Assembly (NCBI GenBank): GCA_003224235.1
Contig: QHYU01000148.1
Span: forward strand, 1-56,036
DNA length: 56,036 bases
Source: Acidobacteriota bacterium
GTDB lineage: Bacteria > Acidobacteriota > Terriglobia > Acidiferrales > UBA7541
Direction: 5' to 3'
A model generated the notes under the pieces. That model saw only the letters and a program-made list of their open reading frames with translations, had not been told where the DNA came from and did not search any database. Each line of letters starts with the position of its first letter. Within the stretch, counting starts at the first letter, position 1. Of this stretch, positions 9,140 to 17,077 are shown piece after piece. A program made the position numbers and the translations under genes.

Positions 9140-9994
9140 TCACTGTCTCGCGAACAGGCAGATACCTGACCAAGGGCGCGAACCCTGGGAACCCGTCGAC
9201 TCCGGCAACATAGCCAAGAGCCGCATCCAAAAGGGAAGCCGCTTGAGACGCGCAGCCGTTTTCAGCGGCGAACGCACGTCGGCAGGCTTCCAGCCGTAAG
9301 GCGTGAAGAATTCCGGCCCTTCCTTTGGACCGAACTTTAGTGAGGCGCCGCCTTGGCTCAGTTGCCGGCCCATGTTTTTTTGGAGCATGCGCAGAAGTCC
9401 TGGTGATGCCAGATCAAGTATCCAGCGCTGAAAGCTGGGAGGACTAGCCAGATCCTGACCAAGCGAACCGACTTCATCTGCGCTGAGATAGATGATGAGG
9501 CCCTCGGCAATAATCAGCGCCTTGCGTGCTTTGCCCCCCAGTTGCCCGAACAGCTCGCGACGCGCGCTAACATCGGACAAGTCCAAGCGGACGCGCTCCA
9601 GCGCACATACTGGTTTTTCGCCGCTGAGGATCTGTTCTTTGTAGGCAAGTATTTCGGGGAGGTCCACTTCAATCCACTGGAGTGAGGAAGGGAGCGCCAT
9701 CCGGTACGGCCTCGCATCGAGACCCGCCGCAAGATTGATGACCATATCAACGCCCTGCTGCACCTGCTCGATGATGAACTGGTCGAACAGGTACGTGCGT
9801 GTCACCCAGGCCCAGGTCGAGCGGTTTCCAAACGGCAAAGAGTCTGCGATCTGTTCGCCGCGCGCGCCCGCCAAACGCCGCGCGTAGGGATCTCGAAAAA
9901 GCGCGTCTCGCCGGTCGGTCTCACGCGCGCGGTACACCGCGGCCCAGTGCGCAGTGTCCGAGATGTTTCGGATGGGGGAGCCGCTTTGGCTCAC
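9140..9994 (-). CDS. SAM-dependent methyltransferase, LCMT/PPM1 family
   Basis: This 284-residue protein resembles the leucine carboxyl methyltransferase-like family (often annotated as putative S-adenosyl-L-methionine-dependent methyltransferase). It shows the entry motif ISDTAHWAAVYRARE, RRDALFRDPYARRLAG, the SAM loop VINLAAGLDARPYRM, the acidic IEVDLPEIL and IIAEGLIIYL. Actinobacterial and acidobacterial relatives often modify small molecules; the substrate is unknown. I chose GTG 9994 because GGAGGT precedes it by six bases; an ATG frame extends to 10210 but the added 72 residues do not resemble the family and no ribosome-binding site supports them. Confidence 0.85.
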   Translation of the reverse strand: MSQSGSPIRNISDTAHWAAVYRARETDRRDALFRDPYARRLAGARGEQIADSLPFGNRSTWAWVTRTYLFDQFIIEQVQQGVDMVINLAAGLDARPYRMALPSSLQWIEVDLPEILAYKEQILSGEKPVCALERVRLDLSDVSARRELFGQLGGKARKALIIAEGLIIYLSADEVGSLGQDLASPPSFQRWILDLASPGLLRMLQKNMGRQLSQGGASLKFGPKEGPEFFTPYGWKPADVRSPLKTAARLKRLPFWMRLLAMLPESTGSQGSRPWSGICLFARQ

Positions 9995-10281
9995 AGGTCT
10001 ACCTCCGCGCAGATTTGCGGAGCCGAAGTCGGGTCGGCACTTGACCAGAAACGCTTTCTTCCTCTCTTGCGCGACCCCCTCCATGTAGGCTTTGCGGCCA
10101 TCATCTTCTTCACTCTTGGATATGAACTGTCGAGGAGCCAAAAGGTTACGATGCAGCTCGCCCTGATGCCATCGAAATGCTCTCCCTTTGTGGCTGCAAA
10201 GTAGGGCCATACTGGCCGCGCGGCGCGGAAACTCTCCACGTAACTGGAGAGCCGCCGCCTGGGAGATAGACCTGGTCGCGT

Positions 10282-10653
10282 CTACCGGCCAGCCATCTTC
10301 TGAGCCATGTGCAACAGCAGCTTTCGGTCGCCTTCGTCCACGCGACCCAGCAACCTGCGGAACTTGACCAGAAAACGGGCGTCTTTGCCGGAGCTGCCCC
10401 AGGCAATGTCGTCCGCACTCTTGCGTTTCGGGAGATTGGGCAGCTCAGGCGGTTCCTCGCCATCGTAGAACAGTTGATAGAGTGGGACCTCTAGCGCCCG
10501 GGCCATTTTCTCCAGCGTCTCGATCGCCGGAACCGTGTGGCCGTTCTCGACGCGGGAGATGTAACAACGGAGAAGGCCAGTGCGCTTTTCGATGTCCCCT
10601 TGGGAAAACTTCTTTTCTTCTCGAAGCGCTCGCAGACGGTCGCCGATAATCAT
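10282..10653 (-). CDS. XRE-family helix-turn-helix regulator
   Basis: This 123-residue protein has an N-terminal Cro/CI-type helix-turn-helix (residues about 5-60: RLRALREEKKFSQGDIEKRT, YISRVENGHTVPAIETLEKMARAL). A short C-terminal part, HMAQKMAGR at the end, has no recognised ligand domain. ATG 10653 follows GGAGG at a suitable distance. The same arrangement is common in Acidobacteria, where such small XRE proteins stand alone. Targets cannot be inferred; the neighbouring methyltransferase gene lies downstream on the same strand with a gap of about 290 bases. Confidence 0.88.
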   Translation of the reverse strand: MIIGDRLRALREEKKFSQGDIEKRTGLLRCYISRVENGHTVPAIETLEKMARALEVPLYQLFYDGEEPPELPNLPKRKSADDIAWGSSGKDARFLVKFRRLLGRVDEGDRKLLLHMAQKMAGR

Positions 10654-10939
10654 GAGGCATTTTCCTCCGGATTAGAAATCGGAGCCACAGGCAATGCGCG
10701 AAGGGTATTTCACTCGCTGAAACAAGTCAACAGAGATCTGGTTTGCAGACAGAAAGCGTGCAGCTAATAAGTAGGATGGATTGCCGCGCAGTTCTGCCTT
10801 TGCTTCTGCTTCGCCCCTGCCGCTCTTAAGCACTCAGCCGGTGATCCACTGGGTGTATTTTGACTGCGTTCTGTTTAGCCATTTTGGGCTCCAGCGAGGT
10901 TGCAGGCCCCGACCAATCATGTGAACGACTACATCCTCC
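10654..10939. other. divergent intergenic stretch upstream of the XRE regulator
   Basis: No gene is supported here. The stretch is the shared upstream region of the XRE regulator (minus) and the dehydrogenase (plus). A pyrimidine-rich patch near 10795-10825 (TTCTGCCTTTGCTTCTGC) resembles the dispersed pyrimidine-rich repeats found upstream of other genes in the window. Confidence 0.4.
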
Positions 10940-10969
10940 TTGCTACCTCGGATGCATACGCCCTATACT
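10940..10969 (+). promoter_or_regulatory. probable promoter of the lactate/malate dehydrogenase-like gene
   Basis: TTGCTA (10940-10945) and TATACT (10964-10969) are separated by 18 bases. A predicted start near 10976 gives a leader of about 25 bases that contains the CGGAGG ribosome-binding site at 10985-10990. Confidence 0.55.
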
Positions 10970-11000
10970 CGCCCCAATCACAATCGGAGGAACGCCCCTC

Positions 11001-11978
11001 ATGAAAGTCGGCATCGTTGGCGCTGGCGGCGTAGGCTCCGCTTGTCTTCTCTCTCTCGTCATGCGGGGAACTGCGTGCCAGGTCGTTGTGTTGGATAAGA
11101 ATCAGGAGCGCGCGAAGGGCGTCGTAGCAGACCTCCAGTACGGCGCGACGCTCTCTCCGGCAGTGCAACTTCGCGCCGGCGACTATCCTGACCTTGCCGA
11201 CGCCGTGCTCGTGATCATCACCGCGGGCATCAACGAAAAGGCCGGTGGTGCCACGGACCGCAGCGACCCCGCCGGAAGGCTGAAGCTTCTCGACACCAAT
11301 GCCGGCATCTACCGAGACATTGTTCCCAAAGTCGTTGCCGTGGCGCCGCAGGCTCTGATGCTGGTGGTCACCGATCCGCCCGATCCCCTGGCCGACCTTG
11401 CTCGCCAACTTGCTGGCCATGAGTGCGTGCTGAGCACTGGAACGTTCCTGGACTCGCTGCGCTTCCGTTTACATATAGCCCGCCGGCTGAAGGTGAACCC
11501 GATGTATGTGGAGGCACAGGTGGTCGGAGAGCACGGCACGTCCCAGGTGTTCTTGTGGTCTTCGGCGCGTGTCGCGGGCACGCCCATATCTGGCTTGCTT
11601 GAGCGCACCGGCCAGACCGCCGACGAATTTCGCCGCAGCGTGGAGCAGGATGTCCGCTACGCAAATATCACGATTATCGAAGGAACCGGCGCGAGCCAGC
11701 TTGGGATTGGAATGGTCACGGCGCGCATCGCGGAGGCGATCTTGCGCGACGAGCAGGCGGTCATTCCCATTGGCTCCTACAATCCGAAATACGGAGTCAC
11801 CCTTTCTCTGCCCAGCGTCCTCGGCCGGCACGGCGTGAGCCAAATCTTCGAGCCGGAGATGTCTGAGGAGGAGCGACAGGGGCTTCAGCGCAGCGCCGAC
11901 GTCCTGCGCAACGCGGTGGCGCGAATGACTCAGGGATTGGGACAACGTCTGGCTCGTCAGGCCGGCCAAGATTCATGA
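11001..11978 (+). CDS. lactate/malate dehydrogenase-like NAD-dependent 2-hydroxyacid dehydrogenase
   Basis: This 325-residue protein has the LDH/MDH fold: the Rossmann motif GIVGAGGVGSA at the N-terminus, Asp151 and Arg154 in GTFLDSLRFR and the proton-relay His178 in GEHGTS. These are spaced as Asp168, Arg171 and His195 of classical L-LDH. The substrate-specificity loop is unusual: it reads NEKAGGATDRSDPAGRLKLL, longer than the LDH or MDH loop, with neither the LDH Gln nor the MDH Arg in the standard context. The substrate may therefore be a different 2-oxoacid. ATG 11001 has CGGAGG ten bases upstream. Its stop codon abuts the transposase relic. Confidence 0.85.
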   Translation: MKVGIVGAGGVGSACLLSLVMRGTACQVVVLDKNQERAKGVVADLQYGATLSPAVQLRAGDYPDLADAVLVIITAGINEKAGGATDRSDPAGRLKLLDTNAGIYRDIVPKVVAVAPQALMLVVTDPPDPLADLARQLAGHECVLSTGTFLDSLRFRLHIARRLKVNPMYVEAQVVGEHGTSQVFLWSSARVAGTPISGLLERTGQTADEFRRSVEQDVRYANITIIEGTGASQLGIGMVTARIAEAILRDEQAVIPIGSYNPKYGVTLSLPSVLGRHGVSQIFEPEMSEEERQGLQRSADVLRNAVARMTQGLGQRLARQAGQDS

Positions 11979-11984
11979 TTTGCA

Positions 11985-12456
11985 GAGCGACCGTCAAGAG
12001 ATTGTCATACCAACATTCGCGGGCCACCCCGCCCAGGGTCGCAAAAGCATGGAGCTGGCAACGGACGAAAGTTTCAAAGCTCTGACTGTGGGTGAACTCC
12101 ACATAGAGCGTGCGGCTGTGACCCTCGACCAGGCAGAAGGCATAGAGCTTCCGCTTGTCGCCTTGATAGTGGAGAGCGCCGAAGTGGCCCTAGTCAATCT
12201 CGAAGCGCTCGCCAGGAGCGGGCTCCATCCGCACGAAGGCGCGACGCGGGTGAACAGGGGTTCGCAGTTGGCTGACGTAAGCCCGCAGGAGGGTAATGCC
12301 ACCTTCGTAGCCAAGAGGTCGTAGACGCCGCAGGATGACCACGGCACTGGCGCTCGGGTCTTGCTCCAGCAGGCCGGCGACAGCCGACTTGAAAGGATCG
12401 AGCTTGCTGCTTCGCGGACGGCGAGCGGGAGCCTGCACCGGCGAGTGCAAGTACTT
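11985..12456 (-). pseudogene. istA: IS21-family transposase (IstA) fragment, with an amber codon
   Basis: A single minus-strand frame gives SSKLDPFKSAVAGLLEQD, then GYEGGITLLRAYVSQLR, RMEPAPGERFEID-stop-GHFGAL, YAFCLVEGHSRTLYVEF and HAFATLGGVARECWYDNL. This is the order of the middle of IS21 IstA, up to the conserved YDNL of the catalytic domain. A TAG at 12190-12192 stands where the family has the Trp of the VDWG motif. Both ends are missing: the helix-turn-helix N-terminus is replaced by VirB4 sequence, and the C-terminal half is lost at the dehydrogenase gene. No istB and no terminal repeats are visible. Confidence 0.82.
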
Positions 12457-12864
12457 CCGGTGGTAGCGGAACCCCTCGCAGAGAATGGCGTACTAGATGG
12501 TGAGAGAGTACAGATGGTCGGCTTGGCTTTCGAGGTATCCAATACGGGTCTGGATCGCCGCATTCACAACGGCGTTTTCGTAGCTCTCGTGCGGAATCGT
12601 TTGGCGATTGCGCTTGAAGAGGTACTGGTAGAGGCGGCAGCGATCATCAAAGAGCCGCATCGCGGATTCCAGGCGCTTTGTGTAGATGTCCACGGAGGCT
12701 GAGTCGAGGCTCTCGTAGTCGAGCCCTTGCACTTCCAGAAGAACCCCAACATCTCCGGTCTTGGTCAAAAAGGTGTGCTCGTCAATGAAGCCGTAGAGGT
12801 TGATCTGTTGGTTGAGTGCGCCTGCCTCCCGGAAATCCTTGGAGAGCCGGTCGAGCCTAAGCAT
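12457..12864 (-). pseudogene. VirB4/TrbE conjugation ATPase, N-terminal fragment
   Basis: The frame starts at ATG 12864 with MLRLDRLSKDFREAG, GALNQQINLYGFIDEHTFLT and GVLLEVQGLDYESLD, a good match to the N-terminal domain of VirB4/TrbE ATPases. A TAG at 12493-12495 interrupts it, but the family pattern continues in the same frame beyond the stop as YAILCEGFRYHR before switching to IstA sequence. Only about 135 of roughly 800 residues remain and the ATPase domain is absent. The ATG overlaps the virB3 stop by eight bases, the usual translational coupling in type IV secretion operons. Confidence 0.8.
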
Positions 12865-13150
12865 GGCGGACTCTCCGAATCGAAACGGTGTGGAGCTTTG
12901 CAGGGTCGTACTGGGAACGAAGGCGGCCTGCCTTGAAGATGAACCGCAGAATTTGGGGATCGGTCTTGGTTGCCCAGCGCGCAAGGAAATACAGGAATCC
13001 GGCCACAAGGAGGCCGCCCAGCAAGCTGTTCAGCATGTTAAAGACGGTCGCTCCCATGGTGACCGCGACAAAGAACAGCTTTCTCTCCGCGCCCAAGATA
13101 GTGAGTGGCCTGTTGAGGGCTCGGTAGATCGGGTTGGAGCGTTGCGCCAT
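12857..13150 (-). CDS. VirB3/TrbD-like type IV secretion membrane protein
   Basis: This 97-residue protein has the VirB3/TrbD pattern: a polar N-terminus with NPIYRALNRPLTILGAERK, two hydrophobic segments (FFVAVTMGATVFNML and LLGGLLVAGFLYFLARW), and DPQILRFIF at the C-terminal side. VirB3 sits in the inner membrane and works with VirB4. It is complete here, but the rest of the system is missing and its upstream neighbour has been replaced, so it is probably a non-functional leftover of an integrated conjugative element. No strong ribosome-binding site precedes ATG 13150. Confidence 0.78.
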   Translation of the reverse strand: MAQRSNPIYRALNRPLTILGAERKLFFVAVTMGATVFNMLNSLLGGLLVAGFLYFLARWATKTDPQILRFIFKAGRLRSQYDPAKLHTVSIRRVRHA

Positions 13151-13152
13151 GA

Positions 13153-13431
13153 GCTCTGCCGCAGTTGGTTCACACTCCGAACAGCCAGCTCGCCGGGCTG
13201 TTCACGATGATGGAGGACAACCTCCGGCTGCCGTTTGAAACCGAGATCTTCGGGCTCAAGGTGACAGTGGAACGCATAGACTTGACCGAGGGTGACGAAA
13301 TTGTTGCGGTTTGCAAGAGAAGCGGCAAGCGGCAGAAGGTCCCCATTCTGGATCTTTCGCTGCCGTCACCGCCGCCGGAGGGAGCCGAGTGGATTGCGGC
13401 CTACCGCTACTGGCGACGGGGTCTCCAATGA
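13153..13431 (+). pseudogene. 5'-truncated gene for a small CcbP-like conserved protein
   Basis: The plus frame encodes SQLAGLFTMMEDNLRLPFET, GLKVTVERIDLTEGDEIVAV, CKRSGKRQKVPILDL and PPPEGAEWIAAYRYW. This matches my recollection of a small bacterial family, sometimes annotated as calcium-binding, whose members are about 30-40 residues longer at the N-terminus. Here the frame is closed by a TGA at 13150-13152, right where virB3 starts on the other strand, so the N-terminus appears cut off. ATG 13207 or 13210 could still start a peptide of 73-74 residues. The family name is from memory and is only moderately sure. Confidence 0.6.
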
Positions 13432-14172
13432 GCGAATACCAGTATTGCGAGCCGCGAGCGGTGGACCGTCCTTCGACGAATCGGGCGCTGGGCTAAGCTG
13501 CCGTTCTTGCGGTCTGCTAGTGCTACTCACCAGGGGCTGTCATCCTGAGCCCCGATGGATCTTATCGGGCGCGGGATCTCTCCGAAAAAATTCCTCGCCG
13601 CCCTGTTTCCTCTGTGCGCAAGGAAATGCCTTCGCTCCGATCCGCTGTTGTGCCCTCGCATCATCCGGCGTCAGGATGGTGTGACTCTTGCGCGCCGCGG
13701 TATAATAGGCTGCAAGGCCCGCCAAGAGCTTTGCCAGCAGGAGCGAGTGTCACAGAGGGGGGTCGGCCCATGAGCAAATGCGCAACTCCTTTAGAATCCG
13801 CAGTTCCGAAAAATGCCCCCACAACTCCTTTGGAATTTGCACTTACACAATTGCAGGACTTAAAGTCCTTTATAATCAGCACTTACAAAAAAAGTGGGGT
13901 GCCCCCCGGTGCCTTCAGCCAACTTTGCGAAATGTCATCTTGGGCTTGGCGCGCTTGCGCACGGCCCACCACGCTGGGCCGGAGCGGCGCGCGAAGGATC
14001 TCTGCACTACTAGTCGGTCAAACTCTTTGCGTGGCGCGAAGAATCTTCTTTGGTTATGGCTCCGCCGCGCGGTGCTCATTTCGGGCTTGCGCCTGCGTGC
14101 CCGGCCGGGCCTGCGCACGTGTCACAGCGATTCGCCGCGGTCCTGCGCATGGCAAAACGCGCGGCGCGCAAG
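13432..14172. other. noncoding stretch with short direct repeats and a lone -10 box
   Basis: About 740 bases without a convincing gene separate the mobile-element scar from the heat-shock operon. CAACTCCTTTAGAAT (13783-13797) is repeated as CAACTCCTTTGGAAT (13823-13837), and GCACTTACA occurs twice nearby (about 13838 and 13879). The second copy is followed by a run of A and GTGGGGTGCCCCCC. TATAAT at 13701-13706 lacks a -35 partner. An ATG at 13770 behind AGAGGGGGG could open a short peptide that runs over the repeats, but nothing supports it as a real protein. The layout resembles a dispersed intergenic repeat. Confidence 0.45.
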
Positions 14173-14201
14173 TTGACGCTTCGGGAGACGCGAAATACAA
14201 T
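14173..14201 (+). promoter_or_regulatory. near-consensus promoter of the hrcA-grpE-dnaJ operon
   Basis: TTGACG (14173-14178), 17 bases, then TACAAT (14196-14201) is a strong housekeeping-type promoter. It would start transcription near 14208, 24 bases before hrcA. I find no CIRCE inverted repeat (TTAGCACTC-N9-GAGTGCTAA) in or around it. Confidence 0.75.
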
Positions 14202-14231
14202 AGAATTCAGTCGAGTGGGGCAACCTAAGCA

Positions 14232-15275
14232 ATGCGCAACCCAGCGTTGCACGAAAAGCGGAACCAGCAAATCCTGGCGGACATCGTCCGTGTCTACATC
14301 GAGACAGGCGAGCCGGTATCCTCACGCGCCATTTCTCGGCGTCAAGCCGAGGCGCTGAGTCCGGCCACAATCCGCAACGTCATGTCCGACCTCGAGGAAG
14401 ATGGCTACCTCTATCAACCGCATACCTCGGCGGGACGCTTGCCCACCCCGGCCGCCTATCGTTTCTTCGCGCAGGAAGTGGCCGCGCAGGCTACGCTGAG
14501 CCCGGAGGACAAGGAATGGATTCACCGGGAGCTAGCCTCGGCCGCATCGCCGGAGGAGATCACCGAGCGCGCCGGGCACGTTCTCGCGGAAGTCTCCCAT
14601 GGCCTGGGCATCATCGTTTCGCCGCCGCTGGGCAGGACGGTGCTCGAGCACGTGAGATTTCTTCTGCTGCCGGATGGGCGCGTATTGGTCGTGCTGATCT
14701 CCTCCGGCAGCAACACGCGCGACAAAGTGATACGCACCGAGCGTGCATTCACCCAGACCGAACTCGACCACACCGCGGACCACCTCAATCGTCACTATGC
14801 CGGACGCACGCTGGAGGACATCCGCGCCGACCTGCTGGCACGTCTGGCATCAGAGCGCGAGCGCTACGACCAATTAGTCTCCAATGCCATCGCGCTGTGC
14901 GACCCCACTGTTCTGGCGGACACTCCCAGCCAGCAACTGCACGTGGAGGGTGCCGCGCAAATCGCCGCCTCTCCGGAGTTCTATAACCAGGCACAATTGA
15001 GCGAGCTGCTGGCCGCGATCGAGGAGAAACACAAGCTCGTGGCATTGCTGACCGGCTGCATCGAGGCTCCGGAACCGGTGCACGTCCAGATCGGCATCAA
15101 GGAAATCAGCGCGGCGGGCGATAGCCTGGCTTTGATCACCGCCCCGTACAGCCGCCACGACCAGGTGCAGGGCTCCCTCGGGGTGCTGGGCCCCATGCGC
15201 ATGCAATACGAGCGCGCTATCACCGCCGTGGCTTATGTGGCCAGGCTTTTCAGTGAGACCCTGAGCAGGAGCTAG
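14232..15275 (+). CDS. hrcA: heat-inducible transcription repressor HrcA
   Basis: This 347-residue protein has the HrcA order: an N-terminal winged helix (KRNQQILADIVRVYIETGEP, VSSRAISRR, SPATIRNVMSDLEEDGYL, QPHTSAGRLPT), a GAF-like central region and the C-terminal GPMRMQYERAITAV signature. HrcA normally binds CIRCE operators and represses chaperone genes, with GroEL as its co-regulator. No CIRCE is visible at its own promoter, so autoregulation must work otherwise or not at all. It is the first gene of a tight operon; grpE follows after six bases. Confidence 0.95.
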   Translation: MRNPALHEKRNQQILADIVRVYIETGEPVSSRAISRRQAEALSPATIRNVMSDLEEDGYLYQPHTSAGRLPTPAAYRFFAQEVAAQATLSPEDKEWIHRELASAASPEEITERAGHVLAEVSHGLGIIVSPPLGRTVLEHVRFLLLPDGRVLVVLISSGSNTRDKVIRTERAFTQTELDHTADHLNRHYAGRTLEDIRADLLARLASERERYDQLVSNAIALCDPTVLADTPSQQLHVEGAAQIAASPEFYNQAQLSELLAAIEEKHKLVALLTGCIEAPEPVHVQIGIKEISAAGDSLALITAPYSRHDQVQGSLGVLGPMRMQYERAITAVAYVARLFSETLSRS

Positions 15276-15281
15276 AAACCC

Positions 15282-15932
15282 TTGTCCGACCCTCGAGATC
15301 CGAAAGACGCCAACGGCAACGTGGAGTACGAGCTGGACGCTGACGCCGCAGAATCCTCCGCGGCTGCGTCGCCGGAATCACCGCCCGAAGTCTCCAGTGC
15401 CGCTCCGCCGACCTCACTGGACGTTCCGGCACTGACCCAGCAGCTCGCCCGGGCGCTGGCAGAAAAAGACGAGCTACGGCAGAGCCTGATCCGCCTCCAG
15501 GCGGATTTTGCCAACTACCGCAAACGGATCGAGCGGGAGCGCCTCGAGGACGCGCAGCGCGCAGTGGCGCGGCTGATCGCAGAGCTGCTGCCGGTGCTGG
15601 ATGCCTTCGAGCGGGCCCTGGCGGCGCACGACGACGCCACGTATGAAGATTACCGCAAGGGTTTTGAGCTCATCTACCGCCAACTGTGGGACGCGCTCGC
15701 CCGCTTTGGCCTGGAGCGCATCGAGGCCGAAGGCAAACGCTTCGACCCCCACTACCATCAGGCTATTGAGCGGGTGGAATCGGTAGACCACGAAGACGGC
15801 ACTGTGCTGGAAGTCCTCCAGCATGGCTACAAGCTTCGCGAAAAAGTGCTGCGCCCGGCAACCGTGCGCGTCGCCGTGCATCCCGCTGGGGCGGCGCCGA
15901 AGCCACAGCGGCGCGCCAACGGTGGGAACTGA
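15282..15932 (+). CDS. grpE: nucleotide exchange factor GrpE
   Basis: This 216-residue protein releases ADP from DnaK. An acidic, Ala/Pro-rich N-terminal tail (to about residue 50) precedes the coiled-coil dimerisation region with LIRLQADFANYRKRIERER. The beta domain contains GLERIEAEGKRFDPHYHQAI and ends in VLRPATVRVAV. The start is a TTG at 15282 with AGGAG about ten bases upstream inside the end of hrcA, which supports translational coupling. dnaJ follows after eight bases. Confidence 0.94.
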   Translation: MSDPRDPKDANGNVEYELDADAAESSAAASPESPPEVSSAAPPTSLDVPALTQQLARALAEKDELRQSLIRLQADFANYRKRIERERLEDAQRAVARLIAELLPVLDAFERALAAHDDATYEDYRKGFELIYRQLWDALARFGLERIEAEGKRFDPHYHQAIERVESVDHEDGTVLEVLQHGYKLREKVLRPATVRVAVHPAGAAPKPQRRANGGN

Positions 15933-15940
15933 AGACGCCT

Positions 15941-17077
15941 ATGCCGCCAACCCAAAGACGTGATTACTACGAAGTGCTCGGCGTGGGCCGCACTTCCTCT
16001 GCCGACGAGATCAAATCGGCCTACCGCAAGGCCGCGCTCAAATGGCACCCCGACCGCAATCCCGAGAAGAAACAGCAGGCTGGCGAGCGCTTCCGGGAAG
16101 CCACCGAAGCCTACAGCGTGCTCTCCGACCCACAGAAGCGCGCTGCGTACGATAGCTTCGGTCATGCCGGCGTCTCTGGCGTGAGCTTCGACCCAGGTAT
16201 GGGGCGCACCATCTTTGAAGAGTTCCAGGACATTTTCGGGGACTTCTTCGGCTTCGAGGACATCTTCGGCGGGGGTCGTCGCGGGCGCGGCCGCACGAAG
16301 CGTGGCGCCGACCTGCGCTACGACATGACCCTTACGTTCGAGGAAGCCGCCAGCGGAGTCACCACCAAAATCAAAGTTCCGCGGCTGGAGTTCTGCGAGG
16401 TCTGCAACGGCACGGGCGCCAAGGCCGGCACCGGCGTGGTGGCCTGCCAGTCCTGCGGCGGACGAGGCCAGGTGCACTACCAGCAGGGCTTCTTCACCAT
16501 TACGCGCACTTGCCCCGCTTGCCAGGGGGCCGGGCAGGTGGTGCGCGAGCGGTGTCTCGAGTGCCGCGGCCAGGGGCGCCTCGAGCGGGAGCACACCATT
16601 GAGCTGCGCATCCCGCCGGGCGTAGACTCACAGACCCGGCTGCGTGTGCCCGGCGAAGGTGAAAAGGGAGGCAACGGCGGGCCGCCGGGCGATCTCTACG
16701 TGGTGCTGGAAGTCAAGGAGCACCCGTTCTTTGAGCGGCGCAATGCCGACCTCTTCTGCACGGTTCCGATCAGCCTCACGCAGGCGGCGCTTGGGGCGGA
16801 AATCATGGTGCCGGGTTTGAGCGGCGAAGAAAGGTTGAAGATCCCCGAGGGCACTCAGACCGGGACGACTTATCGCCAGAAGGGCAAAGGTTTGCCTGAT
16901 CCGCAAGGCGGTGGCAAAGGCGATCTCTACGTTACCGTGCGCGTGGTTACGCCCACCAAACTGACCCGCGAACAGCGGAAGCTTCTCGAGCAGCTCGGCG
17001 CGACCCTGCATGTCGAAAACCGCCCCGCTGAGCGCAACTCGTCCTTCTTCGAGAAGGTTAAAGACATCCTCGGCTGA
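15941..17077 (+). CDS. dnaJ: chaperone protein DnaJ
   Basis: This 378-residue type I J-protein stimulates the DnaK ATPase. It has the J domain (about residues 5-72) with the essential HPD in KWHPDRNP, a Gly/Phe-rich region with FGDFFGFEDIFGGG, and four zinc-finger repeats (CEVCNGTG, CQSCGGRG, CPACQGAG, CLECRGQG). The C-terminal substrate-binding domains include GDLYVVLEVKEHPFF. All zinc ligands are present. dnaK is not in this operon, unlike the common hrcA-grpE-dnaK-dnaJ order. The next gene downstream is rsmE, a frequent neighbour. Confidence 0.96.
   Translation: MPPTQRRDYYEVLGVGRTSSADEIKSAYRKAALKWHPDRNPEKKQQAGERFREATEAYSVLSDPQKRAAYDSFGHAGVSGVSFDPGMGRTIFEEFQDIFGDFFGFEDIFGGGRRGRGRTKRGADLRYDMTLTFEEAASGVTTKIKVPRLEFCEVCNGTGAKAGTGVVACQSCGGRGQVHYQQGFFTITRTCPACQGAGQVVRERCLECRGQGRLEREHTIELRIPPGVDSQTRLRVPGEGEKGGNGGPPGDLYVVLEVKEHPFFERRNADLFCTVPISLTQAALGAEIMVPGLSGEERLKIPEGTQTGTTYRQKGKGLPDPQGGGKGDLYVTVRVVTPTKLTREQRKLLEQLGATLHVENRPAERNSSFFEKVKDILG

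Noticed and set aside
11985-12456. Active IS21 element
   Set aside because: Both ends of istA, the istB gene and the terminal repeats are missing, and the frame has an amber codon.
13783-13890. CRISPR array
   Set aside because: There are only two imperfect copies of a 15-bp unit, and no regular spacers or cas genes.
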